Assembly (NCBI GenBank): GCA_000310025.1
Contig: FN648707.1
Location: forward strand, 958,623 to 1,022,622
DNA: 64,000 bases
From: Ectocarpus siliculosus
Taxonomy: Eukaryota; Sar; Phaeophyceae; Ectocarpales; Ectocarpaceae
Direction of reading: 5' to 3'
Position 1 is the stretch's first letter. Every line of letters begins with the position of its first letter. The notes under the pieces are model-generated. The model did not search any database and was not told where the DNA came from. It was given only the letters and a program-made list of their open reading frames with translations. This document shows, in pieces, positions 46,420-59,240 of the stretch. Position numbers and translations under genes: made by a program.

Positions 46420-47320
46420 ATTTCTCATGGTTCCTCGTGAAGCCTCGTAAGCATTCAAGTAATGATTCTCAAGGTACGGGGTTAGATAGCGTTGTGGTTA
46501 CGTAAGGTACCCCATTGGTACCTCATGGTTCTATCATGAAATGTATCTCATGGTGCATCATATGATTGGTCATGGTGCCCCATGAGACCCCACGAGAACG
46601 GCGATCTCCCATGCTACCGGCAGTTTTGGTGCTGCCCATGGGCAGCCCATGGACTAACTGCCCACGACGTGCCCACCGTGGGCACTTCGACCTAGAACTT
46701 TGCCACCGGCACGTCAACCTAGAACTTAGGCACTGCGCCAACCTATGAAGTAGCACGTATCGTGTGGGATTGGGGGATTAGCGTTAGTTTTGTTTGCCGT
46801 CATGATGCCCCTTCCAAAGCAGATTTTCTACTCCGGTACATGTAGAACTACGTAGTTCCGGTTGAAGGGCACTCATTGACGGTCCATGGGTTGCCCATGG
46901 TTCATGGGCAGCCCATGAACTGCCCGCCATGAGCTGCCAATGGGCAGATTATCAAACTACCGGAAGCGTGGGAGACCCGAGGATGGTGCCTCATGAGACA
47001 CCATTATGGGGCCTCATGGTGCACAACGATCACGTTGTTCTAATGAGAAATCTCATGGTGTCTCATGATAACTTTCTCATGGGGCACCGTGAGATATCAT
47101 GGAGTATCATGAGACACCACGAGATCCGCAAGAAAATAAAAAGACAAAACACTCAAGGCATCATGATGTCTGATGGTGCACCTCGAGTTCTCATGGGCAG
47201 CTGCTCATGGCACCATGGCGCACCATGAGGCAGCCATGGTAATGATCTCACATGAGATGATTCTCCTTGTGCCCTATAAGACCTCATGGTTCCTCATGGT
47301 GCCTCATGGTGCTCCCTGAA
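46420..47320. repeat. Patch of dense short palindromes centred on CATG
   Basis: Over about 900 bases, octamer-like words CTCATGGT, CATGAGAC, CCATGAGG, CATGGTGC and CATGGGCAGCCCATG recur in both orientations. One example is the perfect 16-base palindrome GCTGCCCATGGGCAGC at 46631-46646. There is no single tandem period. The edges merge into ordinary sequence. No gene was found here. Confidence 0.75.
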
Positions 47321-49439
47321 ACGCCGTTTTTTCATTACCATAAAATGTTATTTTCTGCTCACGCATTGTGCGGTGTCTTTGCATTTGATTTGTTTCAGCC
47401 CTTATCACTCACGGGGGGGGTACAGGACCTTGTAGCGAGAGCGAGGCGTAACAGCTAATCATCTTCGCTTCTAGGGTGTGGCCTTCGTATGTACAGCTGT
47501 CGGCTGTGCGAAATCGGGGTGGAGTAGGGGCGGAAAGGAAAGCAGCCACACAATTAGTTTAGCACGTTGTGAAAGCAAGCAGAGAAAACAAGAACTTGCA
47601 GGACTTGGCACAAAAAAATACGAACCTTAATCAATGAAATTGAACAACGCACGCTGCACTTTTTCAGCCCACATCAAGATTTTGAGGCTGGACCCGAGTT
47701 GGCGTTCGTTAATTGCGGGCGCCAACTGTACAGCATTTGCCTATGTACATGTTATGCAAGACGAATTCATGCATGCATGTGCATCATTTGTTATTTTTCG
47801 TGCTTCGGCAAATATTCCTCTTCCTCTGGCGGCAGCCTATTATTTCTCACGCTCCCGTCTCAGGGACACGCAGGGGGCTCGTCAGTCACTACCGCGCACG
47901 CCCGAGGGCGGCCAGGCATCAGCGGCATGTGCAATCGACGCCTAGCGCCGCCGCGACTGGCTTGCAAGGGGGGGCATTCCGAACCAAAAGAGGCAACATT
48001 CACAGTACAACACTGCTCTGCAAAAACAACAGGAACATTATTCGCAAGCACACATTCCCACCATGAGATACACGGTACAAACACATGAGAGCAAGCGACC
48101 AAACGCAGCGGGTTTCAGCTGTAGGATCTGCGGCAAAGACACCGCTAGCCTTGAGGAACACACTCATGCACACGATAATAGTCAGAAAAACAAATCCTTC
48201 GCGCACGACGTGAAATACTAGTTTGTGGGGAAAGTCGGAACTACATAACCACCGTTGAGATGCGTGCATGATGGCATTGCAATGCCAGCCATTCGGCTAC
48301 CCTGCAAGGGTGGGCAGAAATCACCCTCGCGGAGTCTCCCTGTGGAGGTCACCCTGACGGTTGACCCGCCTATACAGGTGGGTACGTTGCCAAGGTGACT
48401 GCTCTCACACCCTGTGCGTGCCCTGCCACTCACTTTGCAACACCCTGTCAAGACCCTCAAGGGCATGACACGTCCAATAGTGCTGCTGCAGCTGTGAAGC
48501 GTCGGCAGGACAAAGCCCTTCGCAACAACATGGCGACTTGCGAACTGTAGTGTACGACAAGCGTTTTGCCCATGGCGCAATTCTCCGCCTTGTTTGGTGG
48601 TAAAGTACGCATGTATAGTATAAACTAACCTGCACCCACCACTCTCATTGTCATTATCAAGATATGTCTCCCGTGCCCCCCCCTACTCGAGCAAGTAATT
48701 TGGGCGCTCAACATTTTGAGAACCCCGTATGAAACTAACTTGCAAACTTGTGTTTCCACCCTAGCGAGAAATTTGATCACAAACCTCCACAAAATCCACA
48801 CAGAAGTTACGGGGTGGTACAAAACATCGCCAGGCCAAGACGGGGCGTAAGAAATGTGAATCACGTTCAAGCAGGATTATGGAAGCTCCAGACAGTTTCG
48901 TGCCGCAAGTTTCCCGGCAAGCCCGTTTGAACGCAAGGTAACGTTGGAGGCGATGTAACCATATGTCTCAACGTCCCTACGAAAGGCATCGAACTTCGCG
49001 ACGGCATGTGTGACGCGTGTTTTGAATATTTGGGTAGTTCTGGCGCCTCGGCATGGTGAACTCTATTTCCTAGCCATATCCTGCTTCGTCGCCCATTTTT
49101 CTCTCGTGCGGAGACTCTGGAGGCAGCAACCTACTCATGTCGCTGCTGCTGCCGCTCCCGTCCGGCCCGGTCTCGCTACCACCTTCTCCTGGCTATTCCA
49201 TGCTCCAATATGAACTCGTAATCATAGTTTTCCCGGCTCTCAGTCATGTACATTTCTCTCTCCTGTTCGTAAAACGTAAATTTCGGCAACTACACGAACC
49301 GGTCCGGGAATTTACAACCTGGGGGGGGATAGTGGCCAATGTTTTTGGCTGGTTATGTCAATCCAGGTTGTGTAAGAGTCTGATGTGATACAAGGCACGA
49401 CGAGCAGCAGTTTGCTCCCATAAAACTGGAGCATAGCTC
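47321..49439. other. Region without a supported gene
   Basis: No family match on either strand. Open frames of 80 to 130 codons overlap one another in several frames near 47.7-48.6 kb, which argues against any of them being real. No inverted or tandem repeat of note was seen. Confidence 0.4.
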
Positions 49440-49751
49440 ATGTCGAAACTTCACTTTCCCATACCCGTCAACGTAGGGTGCGAGGTGCTTCATCACGACG
49501 TCCTATACGATCTTGTCAGGGTTCGTCTACCAATACTCGAGACGTCATCCGGCGGCAGTGGCGAAGGTGTACTCTACTGCTCACACCCTGACACAGGAAA
49601 TCCTAACCTCACCGACGGAGGAACATACGGAAAATATGTCATCACACTACCTGAAATCAAATATGGAATGAGTACAAACGGGGCTGAGATTGTTCATTGC
49701 GGAATCTATTTCCGCGGCAGGGGTGGAATCGTGGGGTTTGATGAGAAGTGA
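49440..49751 (+). CDS. Small hypothetical protein
   Basis: An uninterrupted 103-codon frame starts with ATG and has a protein-like composition (HHDVLYDLVRVRLPIL, GGTYGKYVITLPEIKYG, GAEIVHCGIYFRGRGG). No signal peptide, membrane segment or known motif was seen. About 470 bases downstream another ATG frame begins with the same five residues MSKLH (49914), which may reflect an old duplication. It could be a chance frame or an exon. Confidence is low. Confidence 0.25.
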   Translation: MSKLHFPIPVNVGCEVLHHDVLYDLVRVRLPILETSSGGSGEGVLYCSHPDTGNPNLTDGGTYGKYVITLPEIKYGMSTNGAEIVHCGIYFRGRGGIVGFDEK

Positions 49752-50048
49752 CGATAGGGATACGCACGAATATGCTAATTTCCTTTTGCTTGGCCACCAA
49801 ACGCGAGAAGGGTAACCTTGTAGTGTAGCACCTACCGTAGCTGGTTTAGGTGAGCCTTGTGGGGGCCTTCTGTACGAGCGGTACCTGTGATGAAAAACTT
49901 GTGTATTCTACCATGAGCAAACTTCACAAAGAAGTACCTGCGTGTCGTGATACTTGTGCACGATACCAAACACATAATAGTGAATATCGTTTCTTTCCCA
50001 TGTCAAACACGTGGATCTACTGCAGCAACTTCTTGTTCGTTTGACTAG

Positions 50049-53000
50049 TCGTTTGCACAACGGGCTCTACGGCATCTCCAGGCTGCCTCAACGCAAAAGC
50101 CTGCATCCGCATTCCAAACTCAACGCCCTAGCGATTCTCGGTGTTGCACCTGCTGCTGCTTCCCTCTCTGGAAAATTGCAGCGGCGCCGGGGTTCACTCA
50201 TCACTCATTCTTCGCGGAGACAGATACAACGGCCGTCACAACTACCAACGTTACCGCTGCGCCAAGCCCAACAAGCCCGCTCTTATCTCCGAGACATTCT
50301 AGGCGCCGCGGCAAACACAACCAGACAACACGAACCACCGCGGTTTCCCCGGCCGGTACCGTCGCACGACTCTTTCAGAAGAACCGTCGTATCTTGGCCG
50401 TCGTATCCGTCGCCGTCACCGCGTTGCTTCTGATCCTGGCGTTGACGGCTTGCGCGGGGCTCTGGCCCTGGCGAGATCTATTTCCTTACAAAGGTGAGCG
50501 CTGCAGCGTGAAGCACACCAGGACGGCCATGATGCACCCAGAGAGAGAGAGAGAAAGAGAGCAAGCGTACACGGAGTAGCCCTTGCGGCGGCATTGTTTC
50601 GTTCTCCTTTTTGGAGACTTGCCGCTAAACGGTCACCTGTCCGGTAGGGCTCTTGCTCAGCCCGTGTTGAGGTTTCCCCCAGAAGGAGACGAAGGGCATA
50701 CAACACGGTGTATGATGGTCGGTTGACAAGGGAGAGCCCCGTGGCTGGCCAAGCTGCCGTGTTGAGTTGTACGATTTGTGGTTTCAGTCGTGGGGTGTTT
50801 CCTACTGTAGGTAAGCTCTCCCTGTCTTACATAGTCGGAAACCGTTGCACACGACCGATGCCCGGCCTACAACAACATCCACAATCAATTTCCTTCGAGC
50901 AAACGGAATACAAGCGTGCGGTGCCACGAGTGCTTGGACAGTAAGTTGGATCGAGCCCAGCAAGGTCGGAGTCAGGGGGACAGTTTTGTCGGTTCCTGTT
51001 TTTTCCCCGTGCGTTGGACATGTCTCTCGTTGGGCCAACGCCGTGCTACCGACTCTCTTGTCAAATCTCCTGTGCGGGAACACACAAAGAAGAAGTCCAG
51101 CATCAGAGTTTGCGCCCTTGACCGCTAGACAAAAGGTTTATCTGTCCACACAGTAGAGTACCGGACCCAATTCCCGCGCAACTCCTTCTGAATGCCACCT
51201 CCGCCAGGTACAACCGACCAGCACTTCCTCATATCCCTGCCGGCCTACTTCTATGTTGGTCGCCTTTGTTTTGCCCTCTGTTGTTCACGTGTTTCCTGTC
51301 AACCTTCGTCGAAATACGAAAGGCGAACGTTTTCAACCCGCGAAAGACTGCCTGATGGTCAATACGAGGGCTGAAGTAGCTTGCGGCAGCCCTTGGTCAG
51401 CTCCGTGCTTTGACCTCAGCCGTTGTCGTAGCGGCGGCGGCGACTTGCTGTCCGTCTACGTGCACGACGAGACGTGCTCCATGAGGACGAGCTCGGAGAT
51501 CATGGCCAGCTACGGGGATGTGGCCATCCCGCCACCGTGGGACGCGGCGGCGGAGACCCAACTGTGGAACGCGGCGGCGGAGACCCTTCGTCATGCCGCG
51601 GCCGAGAGGTACGGATAGAAGAAACAACGGGGGGGGGATGGTTCGAAGCAGTTGATGTGTAGACAGAGACACGTCGCAAGTTCGTCACACGGCCTCTTCG
51701 TTGGGAGAGTAGTCGGTGTGGCCCAGCCCGTCGAGAATATCCTGAGACGAGCGCGCACAATCTGATCTTGTGCTTTTCTTTTTGTGGTGTGTTTCTTGCA
51801 GACAGTGCCTAGCAAGCCAGCTCACCAATAGTGCGGACCAAGAGTGCTACACTATAGACCCAAAAAGGGGGGCGGGGGTTGAACTCAAGCATGAGGAACA
51901 TGCAAGACGAGAGGAAACGAATTGTCAGTACTTGGGGAAAACTCTGACAAAGCAAGATTGGGGCCATGTGCTGGAAGGTGCAAGTGACTCTCGAAGCGAT
52001 TCACGGAATCAACAATGTGTCGACCTGTGGCCGGTGGGAGTAGAAAAATATGAGGCTCTCACCTCGACGTGCGGTGCTTTGCTTTTTGGCTCTAATCTGT
52101 GTGCCTCCTTGGTTGGGTAACAGCGCTTCAGGGCGGGAAGGGGAGAGACACACACAGCAAGAGAGACACAGAGAGAGAGAGAAAGAAAGAGAGGGAGAGG
52201 GAGAGAGAGAGAGAAGGAGTGAGACGGAAAGACTGGCAGGGAGCTGCTGTACTTCCGGCTGCAAATCGTACCAAAGCCGTCCTCCTCAGTAATTACTTAT
52301 TTTTCCCACCGTCGAGAAATCGAGCTGACAACAATATTGGTCTGGTCAAGAATTACAGTACACCGCCCGTCCACTTGGTAGTCTATTTACCGCCCTATCC
52401 GAACGAGTTGGGATGATTCTCACGGCGAGCAAGCATGTTCTCGGTAGTGCTAGTATTCCTGATACTACTCGAATTTTGAGTTAGACCAATTCAATGAACA
52501 AGACTGCCCAAGAGGTAACTACTTACGTTGTGCTCCTGTTTTATTTTCAGAATACTCTTTGTACAATGAGCTAAAGGGTACCAGTCCTACCGAGTGCACA
52601 CCGGACACATTGGAACGGAGTGCCTTGCGTTTACACAATCAATCCCGTATCTCGAGAAACAAGCCACGGATGCCTTGACTGTGCAAACCGGAACGAACGG
52701 CAAACAGGGGCCTGCTCGTGGACACCCCCGATGAAGCGTGCATCGTCTTCTACGCGGTACCTAGAGACAAAGGGGAGTGCGTGTCAAAGACGCCGACCTG
52801 GGGGGAGGGGCAAAACCACGCCTTGCTGGATTTGAACGACGAGAGCCGGTGAGAGACGACCGGGATAGCAGAAATCCCCAACGAACAACGTGAGACAGCG
52901 TGTGTGCGGGCGTCCGCCGTGTTGTTTGATCGGCGTGGCAGAAGCCGCTTCGTCGGCTGATTCCGCTGAAGGGTACATAAGCCAGCCACCCTTTTACGTA

Positions 53001-56000
53001 GCGTTACACCTTCGCATTTTGATATCGTTGTTACATGCGGAGCAACGTCAGAATCCCCCCCGCCCCCCCGTGCGCGAAGAGCTCCTACAGCTGCAAGACT
53101 ATTTACGGAATGAAGCGCACGACCTGTTGACAGACGGCCGCGTCGGGGCGTAGTGGCGTGTGGGGCGAGATGGGCCGTGTTCACCTCGCCAAGAAATCAC
53201 CCTGCCGCGCGAATGCCACACGACTCTGCATCGTGTACTCCAGGGTTAGACGGCGAAGACGGCAACTCCCTGTTATCACGGCTGCCCTGTCAGCTCCCCA
53301 CCCCCCGCGCTGCCAGCCTGCGTAGCTCTAGCATTTTTTGTAGGCCTCGTCTCGGTCTGTGTCAGTTGGGGTGTTGTTGACGTTTTGTATGACTCTCCAG
53401 CCGCGAGTGCTGAGCGTTATGGACAGAGGCAGGGGGGCTCTGCCTTTTCGTTTTGGTATCTCCGCTATGAGGGACAAGGAAGCACACTATTCAGGGTGCC
53501 TCGATGTCGGAGTGCCCACTATTTACGCTGAAGTGGCAGCACGGTTACTGCGGCGGTTGTGGCTTGGACTGCTGAACTCGCCGACACTGATGGTGGGGTG
53601 TTTGAGGTTGTAAAGTAAGAGTACCAAGCAAGCAAGGGTAGCACCAGCGGAGATAGATTCCCCTGGCGCGAATCACACGAAGACAAAGACATAAACTTTC
53701 CCAGCCTACGACGTGCTAATAAGTCTAGCTAAACATGACGCGTGAGCGCGATCTTTCCCTCAACTCGAGTACCACATGAACTAAATCTCTCCGGGATGAT
53801 TCGACGGTCATATCGTGCGCTCATGCTTTCAACCGGTGGGGGCCAGTGCGGCGCGAAGCTCCCTGGACGGGAAGGCGATGTTCCTGCAGTCCAACATGCG
53901 GCCTTGCTACTACCGCCACGGATACGACATCGCGATGCCCCTCCCGGCACGCAGGCCCGTCGAACGTCTCAGGGAGGTTGCCCCACAGGACCGAAAGTAC
54001 TTCGCCACCTTCAAGGCGAGCTAAGGTTTCTGCCTTTGGTTGGGAGAATACTGAGTATTGGTTATCGCGTTTGTGTCCAACAACAAGAGTGGGAAGGTTA
54101 AGATTGGTCCTTGGGAGAATTGAACGTTGTTCGGGTTGTCTTTTTTGAGACTAGGAATTGCTACTTTCTAGGCCGCTACACCAGCCTCCGGTTGAACATG
54201 GGCGGGCTCTTAATCCTGTTAAGGCCGCATGTTGGTTGGGTACGTGTGGCTCAGTTTGCCAGAATGTTTTCCCGCCAAGGTGATCGTAGACAAGGTATGA
54301 AACGGACTGTGAACGAAGCTTCCCAACGTCGAGAAAAACAGACAATTTTGCGCAGAAAAAACTGGTGTCGTGTGCCTCGCTCCCAGTCGGCAGGCACACC
54401 CGTGAGCGTGCACGCTCAATATATATTTTCCATGCCACAGGAAGCCCCCGCACTAAACATTACATGTCAAGCGCTTCCTGCCAGGCAGCAGTACCGCAAC
54501 TTGCGCGAGCGGTCACGTGTCACCGGTTTCACACGCTGGATGTCCCGACGACACCCCGGGTGGAGCGCTGAATATACAATACCCCGACGCAATAGCAAGA
54601 GCTCTCTCGAGTATTCTACGTTTGGTGACATCTTTGTTCGCCTACCTCCGTTTGCAGCGTGTCCATAGTTTGCTCTACATTACCTCGCTCCGCCTGAACC
54701 GCTGCGCCCAACAACGTTATTACTAAGACTAGCGACGCCAAGCAAGCAGAGACAGGAGTTTCGTTCGCATGTCTTGCTCAATCCCACCAATACCGCACCG
54801 AACAAGACCCCCCATCCCCTCGCACACACCTATCACACTTCAGGGCAAGCTGTATCTGAGTGGGAACGGCTTGTTGGAGCGGAGCGCGGTGCTTGACCTC
54901 ATGAGCGGGGGGGCCTCAGCCGCCGCAGCCCCGGCCGAAGGGCGCGGCGAGATGGGGCGCGCGAACGGCGACAGTCAATCGTCTTCCTCTCCCGACGTGC
55001 TGGTGGTCGAGCGGTGCTGCAACTTCCACAGCGAGCAGGTGTGAGCTGTAGTGCTGCTGTAGTGCTTCGTCGCCTACCACGCGTTGGAGGGAATTCCTTC
55101 TTTCACCGCGGCCGGAACGAGTGTGAGGGCACGTGTGACTGAATGGACAATGTAGTGCGAGGACAATGGACATCAGTACCCACAGTAGAACTCTGTGATC
55201 ACACGGAAGCTCGTGCATGGCATTCTTCATTCTTGTGCCCCTCCGAAGAGTACGGAAGGGGGCGTACTGGATGGAATTCAGCACGGCTTTGTTCCGTGGT
55301 ACTGTAAAACACGAACGTCTGCGACAAGGGGAACCCGCATCGATACAGTTAGGTTCGTGCGGCGGAGGAGATACGGGATGGAGATCAAAGCGCGTTTGCA
55401 ACGTGCAAAAACCAACACAGCGAACGCTACCCATGCCACGTGCGTTCCGATCGAATTCACCACAACGTAGACAAAGCGGCAGTGTGGCAGTATGTTCCGC
55501 CTAGCCCGCACGAATAGCTAAGGTTGTGGGTGTGGTTGAATCGGAATGTTTTTGTTTTGGGCTTGCCGGACTAGGTTATGGCAAGATACACCACGCCAAG
55601 AGACAGCAGTTTCGCTTGAACGTAGGTGGCCGTCTGATTTGTTTTTTACATTTTTACTTCTATTTTTCCGATTTCCGTCATGGTCCACATGTTCCTCGGA
55701 ACAAACCACGGCCCGGAAGCGTACGAAATTGCCCTCTGCCGCACTTTCTAACCCTTTTCACGCCCGACTCCATCTCATTCATCGTCAACGATCACACACA
55801 CATACACCCGCGACCCATGCGACGGGCGAAAGTTGCTGTCCTGGAACAAGGCCATGTGCGAGGCCTCCCAGCGGGAGTACGACAGCAGCCCCAGTTACGG
55901 GGACCTCATGAACACCACCTTCGCGCTGCTGCCGGCCGGCCGGTCTCCGGCGACCTACCGCCTCGCCGAGGCGTTGTCGGCGGGCGCCCTTCCCGTCTTC

Positions 56001-57329
56001 ATCCACCAGGTGTGTTGCCCAGAGTCACCGGGAAACATGGAGGCGGCGGCACAGCGCGTTGCTTGCCGAAACGTAGAATACCGCTGGGCTCACCAAGGCG
56101 CTATGGTGTAGCTGTCGGTCCTCCTCAAGGGCAGCACGTGCATTGTCTTGGCTCCCGGTGGTCTTAGTAGTAGCCGCGCGTTTTCCGACTTGAGGCACCG
56201 GAGAAGCGATCTTGCGCACACGGCGCACCGCTCTAAGGCTTTCGCCAAGCGCGTCTAAGAGTTTCGACTGAGTGTCCCATGAGCCCCCCTGCTACACCGG
56301 GGTTATAACTAGAGATGGGCACCGGACGTGAAGAAACGATATCCGATAACCAGCTAGGATGCGTTATTCGTAAAATTCAACAACAGGAATTGTCTAACCG
56401 TTTTTTTTCAGCTCCGGTTAACCAGTTAAACGTTTAACCGGTTTTCCGGATCAAAAAAGGAGCCAACGCCGCAATCTTCCATAACTGGGTCTGTCTGTGG
56501 CTACGTGGCTGCGGCTCTCAATCACCCAGACGGTCGGCGTTCTGCGGGTGTATGGTGCAGCATTTCACGCACACAATATTTTGTGTCGTCGTGTCAAGGA
56601 AGCGATGGGCACGAGGCTGGAACATCCAATGAGTAAAACCCGGCTAAGAGGTGCTTTTCTTAAACAAAAACCGGCACGGTCACGTTTTGTTCAGCGCCAG
56701 TTATCCGGTCATCCGGGTATAAATCGGTTGAAAAACGCCTCGTTATTGATTTTTTTCCGTTCTTATTTTGATGACCGTAACCGATAAACGCCTGCCGAGT
56801 TTCCAATTAACTTGGTGCAACCGGTTTTTTTCCAAACGGTGCCCATCTATACATATCACCCACCTTTTGGTCTTGGCAAAATTCGTCTTTCTTCGTTCGG
56901 TTTTGAGCTTGACTGTGTTCACGCGCGAGGTTGTTGTTCCCAGCTGTTGTCGATATCCGTTTAACGTCTTAACACCACCGGCAGTACGTCACCACCTGGA
57001 TGGAGCCTTTCTGACGTACGGGCCTGGGTTGCCCCCCTCCCCCGCCCCCAGGTTGCGTGCTTCTTGATGTGTTTCACCTGTCCTTGCCGTCCATTTTCAC
57101 GTTGTCGAGGCCCTAGCCGACCAGATTCCATTCGGTTTGAAGCGTCCGGCAGTTCACCTTAGGACGGGCTCATGAAACCCCCTTTCGGCGGCGGAATAGG
57201 ATTTTCCGTACTAAAATGGAGCCAATGTGTGGCGACGAGTTTTTTGGCTCAATTTTTCTTCTCATGGCAGGCGCTTTGGCCAGAAGAGAAGCCGTCAAAG
57301 AGCTGATGCCACCCGATCGGGCCGTGTAC

Positions 57330-57384
<55 letters not shown>

Positions 57385-58517
57385 CTTCACATTAAAAACC
57401 GTTCCGATCTCTCTCTACCCAGTACCTTCGTATGTCCGTACTGATCCAACACTCGACGCGGTCGATTCCCGTGGTCACAGGTTAACTTACCCTCAAAAAG
57501 GTACACTCAAAATAAACTGGCCCCGAGGGGTCCGCAAGTCAATAGAAATCAACGACAGATATTCTGGAATCCTCCACTCCCTCTTCGCGCTATGCGAGGT
57601 ATCAACTGAGACTAGCAGTCACTATCTATCATGGGCCGGAGAGAAAGAGGTACACCCCCTTGGTTCAATCTTGGTACTTCACAACTGTACTATGAGTAGG
57701 CGAGAATCGTGAGTGTTGCGCCCGACTTGAAAATGAGATTAGGGTACGCTTGAAAATTCCTGCTGTGTGTGTACCTTTTCGCCACTTTTACCGTGTTTAG
57801 AGAGTGTGGTCCTGGCCGGAACTTGCACCCTTTTCCCTTCCGATCGAAGCTCGACAACCAACAACGACTGAGAGATACCAAAAGCGAAGGACGGGTACGT
57901 GGCTGAGGCATCTAAGAAGCACACCTTCCGACCCCCACTGCCTCCAAACATTGCAACTCCCAGGACTTCGTCAAGCCGTTCCCGGGGAAGATTCCTTGGT
58001 CAGACTTTTCGTTTTCGTTCCCGCCAGAGGAGGTGCCGAGAATGTTGAAGACCTTGAGAGCTGTCCCTGACAGGGAGCTGGCGCAGATGCAGGTACGTGG
58101 TGCAACGGTTATCAGGGGTGTTGCTGTTGTTGTAAAATAGTTTGGGTTGAAAGGTGAAAGAAAAACAATGCCTCTCTTTGTCTTTTTTGCAACCAACTTC
58201 GAGGAGGCCCGGCCCTTCCCTTGCAGTTCTCCCTCCCATGACCTGCACCGCCAATGGCAGCTTGCCGAGAACCCCTCGATGGCGTGCCCCCCCCTACCTA
58301 TCGGGAACTACTGGTCACGGCGCGCTGGGTTTAGCTCCAGGTGGACTCGATGAAATTTGTGGGAAAGAACAAACGCAACGAGATTTTTCCTATTCTCTGA
58401 AAACCGCCACAGGCGACCGCTCTCGAGGTCTTCGACACGTACTTCGGGCCCGGGATGGACAACATGCTGCACACCGTGCTGGACATCTTGGAGGACCGGC
58501 TCTATTTCCGATCATGA
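50049..58517 (+). CDS. Exostosin-family glycosyltransferase (GT47), type II membrane protein
   Basis: GT47 exostosins are Golgi type II enzymes adding sugars from nucleotide-sugars to cell-surface or wall polysaccharides. Modelled exons: open from 50049 to 50493 (true start not found), 51323-51608, 51802-51830, 52551-52593, 52708-52848, 53847-54015, 54844-55038, 55833-56009, 57964-58092, 58413-58517 (stop TGA). Phases close throughout: 424 residues after exon 1. Exon 1 holds the signal anchor ILAVVSVAVTALLLILALTA. Family blocks follow: SPWSAPCFDLSRC, VDTPDEACIVFYAVP, TPTWGEGQNHALLDLND, RPCYYRHGYDIAMPLP, RKYFATFK, GKLYLSGNGLLERSAVLDLM, the highly conserved MNTTFALLPAGRSPATYRLA and EALSAGALPVFIHQ, then DFVKPFPGKIPWSDFSFSFP. 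The 54016-54843 intron appears to be GC-AG. Exons 3 and 4 have weak donors. The acceptor substrate is unknown. Confidence 0.85.
52145..52222 (+). repeat. GA-rich microsatellite in exostosin intron
   Basis: AGAGAGAC, GAGAGAGAGAAAG and GGGAGAGGGAGAGAG runs form a purine-only tract between the exons at 51802-51830 and 52551-52593. A similar shorter GA tract lies at 50541-50562. Confidence 0.85.
53192..53430 (+). repeat. Dispersed repeat, copy of 35273-35480
   Basis: Lies in the exostosin intron between 52848 and 53847 and matches 35273-35480 in order, with longer spacers. See the entry for 35273. Confidence 0.65.
56310..56851. mobile_element. hAT-like non-autonomous element in exostosin intron
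   Basis: The ends are short inverted repeats, TAGAGATGGGCACCG at 56310 and CGGTGCCCATCTATA ending 56851. The GATGGGCA core is typical of hAT superfamily ends. The flanking octamers GTTATAAC and CATATCAC agree at five of eight positions, a possible decayed 8-bp target duplication. Subterminal AACCGG and GGTTAACC words occur. No transposase is visible in the 0.54 kb. Confidence 0.6.
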
Positions 58518-59240
58518 AGACGGGGTCGGCGGCATTGGCATTGACACGACTCGTGCCCTGACGACGACACGACATGCCACCTCTCTTGCCGCTGACGGTC
58601 CTCTTGCCTCAGCCCTGTGCAAGGGAGAGTGGGCGAGGTTGTTCTCGGGTCGGTCTCTTGCTCGTGTGTTGTAGAGAAGGTGCTTGATCACTGCGAGACG
58701 GGACATTTGGAAGGTCGGATGGGCAGTACAGAGCGTGAAAACTTGTACAGAAGAGACAGCTCCACCCTGGTTGTCGCGTGCTTCGACTTCTATTGCTGCC
58801 CCTTGGCTTATGTTTCATGTTGTTAATTATGCTGTGCCTGTTGTATGGAGAAAGAGTCGCCCGCTAAATAAAGAGCAGAAGATTTCCCGAAGGTGTGAAA
58901 TGGTGCTTCCACCACGGCCGCGGTGTTTGGTAGGGCTCGCAGTAGAACTCTGAAGACCGGATACGCCGCTGTGCCCTCTCCCTGTATCTGTAGGACCCCT
59001 GTTTCTCGGTTCCCTGTAGCACATTTCACTGTATACAAGTAGTGGTTAACAAATCTCGTGGTACCGCTGCACCCACTCCTGTTTAGCGTTTATTTGGCCG
59101 TCAAACCAATCGAGCTCCCTGTATCGGCATTGGAGCTGTTTTCAGCGAGCAGTAGAGGTTATCGATTCGAGTGTCGCTGAGCAAAAAATTTGCTCCTCGC
59201 GCGCGCGCCGTCAAACCAAGGCGCCAGGCAGATCAGTATG
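56870..59240 (+). repeat. Right copy of the exostosin 3' segmental duplication
   Basis: This segment includes the last two exons and 3' flank of the exostosin gene and is copied, with about 2.4 kb collinear but decayed, at 35640-37068 plus 41435-41645. This copy keeps the penultimate exon that the other copy lacks, and has gained a GTT microsatellite. Confidence 0.85.
57330..57384 (+). repeat. (GTT)n microsatellite, about 18 units
   Basis: A pure TTG/GTT run in the intron before the penultimate exostosin exon. The matching place in the duplicate (about 36045) has no such run, so it expanded after the duplication. Confidence 0.95.
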
